Assembly: GCA_003224135.1 (NCBI GenBank)
Contig: QHYO01000366.1
Span: 304-6,496 of the forward strand
Length of the DNA: 6,193 bases
Source: Acidobacteriota bacterium
Lineage (GTDB): Bacteria; Acidobacteriota; Terriglobia; Acidiferrales; UBA7541
Direction of reading: 5' to 3'
Positions 5,632-6,193 of this stretch are shown piece after piece. Within the stretch, counting starts at the first letter, position 1. The number at the start of each line of letters is the position of its first letter. The notes beneath the pieces were generated by a model. The model saw only the letters and a program-made list of their open reading frames with translations, was not told the DNA's origin and searched no databases. The position numbers and the translations under genes were made by a program.

Positions 5632-6183
5632 TTACTGGCCCATCGCAGCTCGAAATTTCTCCTTTGCCCGGTGGAGCAACACGCGCAGGTAATCGCGGCC
5701 CACGCCGAACTTCTTGCAGACTTCGTCCTTGCTCAGCTCGTCCAGGAAAATTGCTCGCAAAATTGCCTGATCGCGATCAGGCAATTGGAGCAACAGATTT
5801 CGCACCGCCTGCTGCGTCTCTTGCAAAATCGCTAAACTCTCCAAATTTAGTACCTTATCCGGCAATTCCAGATGGTTTGCGTCCAGCGGGACGTTCTTCA
5901 AGCCCGAGCGGTAATACTCGAGCAACACATGATTGCAGACCGAGTTTACGAACGGCCCCAGTCGATCCGCCTGGCGGATCCCACCCTCCGAGCGCAACGA
6001 GCGCATGACCCGCGCAAAAGTCTCCTGCCTAAGATCGTCCACAACTTCGGCAGCCAGAAAACGTGCTCGAAGTTTGATTTGAATGAGTTCCGAGAAATAC
6101 TCAACAAAATGGCTTTCCGTAGAAGGATCGCCTTCCCGGAGCCGACCCACGTAGGCCTCGTCGAACGCAAAAAGTTCCAACAC
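5632..6183 (-). CDS. ECF-type RNA polymerase sigma factor (5' end uncertain, near window edge)
   Basis: The 183-residue product has the two-domain layout of an extracytoplasmic-function sigma factor. It would direct RNA polymerase to the promoters of its own regulon. Sigma region 2 spans about 24-93, with HFVEYFSELIQIKLR and VVDDLRQETFARVMRSLR (regions 2.1-2.2) and FVNSVCNHVLLEYYR at its end. Sigma region 4 spans about 127-178, with LPDRDQAILRAIFLDELS and a helix-turn-helix in SKDEVCKKFGVGRDYLRVLL. The start shown is a GTG at 6183. A GGGGGAA purine run directly abuts it, which is too close for a normal ribosome binding site. The frame stays open to the window edge, so the true start may lie a few codons upstream. 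It heads the cluster with the anti-sigma, unknown and TPR-CHAT genes. Two perfect palindromes lie in its coding sequence. Confidence 0.9.
   Translation of the reverse strand: MLELFAFDEAYVGRLREGDPSTESHFVEYFSELIQIKLRARFLAAEVVDDLRQETFARVMRSLRSEGGIRQADRLGPFVNSVCNHVLLEYYRSGLKNVPLDANHLELPDKVLNLESLAILQETQQAVRNLLLQLPDRDQAILRAIFLDELSKDEVCKKFGVGRDYLRVLLHRAKEKFRAAMGQ
5761..5786. repeat. Perfect 26-bp palindrome inside the sigma gene
   Basis: The arm AATTGCCTGATCG is followed at once by its exact reverse complement CGATCAGGCAATT with no spacer. It encodes the QLPDRDQAIL segment at the start of sigma region 4. On RNA it could form a long stem with almost no loop; on DNA it could bind a dimeric protein. 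The palindrome is seen directly; function is not known. Confidence 0.6.
5964..5980. repeat. Perfect 17-base palindrome inside the sigma gene
   Basis: GATCCGCC, one central T, then GGCGGATC form 8-bp arms within the codons for GIRQAD in the region 2 to 3 linker. It differs in sequence from the 26-bp palindrome 177 bases further into the gene, apart from a shared GCCTG core, so the two are not plainly copies of one site. Confidence 0.45.
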
Positions 6184-6193
6184 TTCCCCCGAA

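Noticed and set aside
5553..6008. Plus-strand open frame opposite the sigma gene
   Set aside because: It is antisense to a clear ECF sigma factor and its translation is Pro/Arg/Ser-rich without domain character.
1566..6183. Type III-E CRISPR (Craspase) locus
   Set aside because: TPR-CHAT and a sigma factor are present, but no CRISPR repeats, Cas7-11-type effector or Cas1/Cas2 genes appear in the window.

Overview
The window reads as bacterial chromosome, most likely from an acidobacterium or a relative. This is an inference from gene style, not a database result. Support comes from the ECF sigma factor, the HxxxCxxC anti-sigma protein, the TPR-CHAT protein, a eukaryotic-length deoxyribose-phosphate aldolase beside an ALDH16-like start, and a short palindromic repeat. 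Every gene I can support lies on the minus strand, so transcription runs from the right edge to the left edge.

Right part (about 6183 to 1566): a four-gene cluster. Its order is an ECF-type RNA polymerase sigma factor, a zinc-binding membrane anti-sigma-like protein, a conserved-looking protein of unknown function, and a large TPR-CHAT protease-like protein. The last protein has a signal-peptide-like N-terminus and an intact His/Cys catalytic pair. The final three genes are packed tightly. One stop codon overlaps a plausible TTG start (TTGA), and the next overlaps a plausible CTG start (CTGA). The arrangement suggests a signalling module in which an envelope-side caspase-like protease and a transmembrane anti-sigma protein control a sigma factor. 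This resembles the protease-to-sigma logic of the type III-E CRISPR accessory proteins (Csx29/Csx30/RpoE), but there is no CRISPR array or effector here.

Middle (1285 to 1565): a 281-bp gap with small inverted repeats and an SD-like site before the aldolase. I see no confident promoter or terminator.

Left part (1284 to 1): a catabolic pair. A long-form deoC encodes deoxyribose-phosphate aldolase. After a 153-bp gap with a perfect 7-bp-stem hairpin and TTGTACT repeats comes the first 24 codons of a second gene, cut by the window edge. Those codons look like the N-terminus of an ALDH16-type aldehyde dehydrogenase. Together they would cleave 2-deoxyribose-5-phosphate to glyceraldehyde-3-phosphate plus acetaldehyde and oxidise the aldehyde.

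Two strong perfect palindromes (26 bp, and 17 bp with one central base) lie inside the sigma-factor gene.
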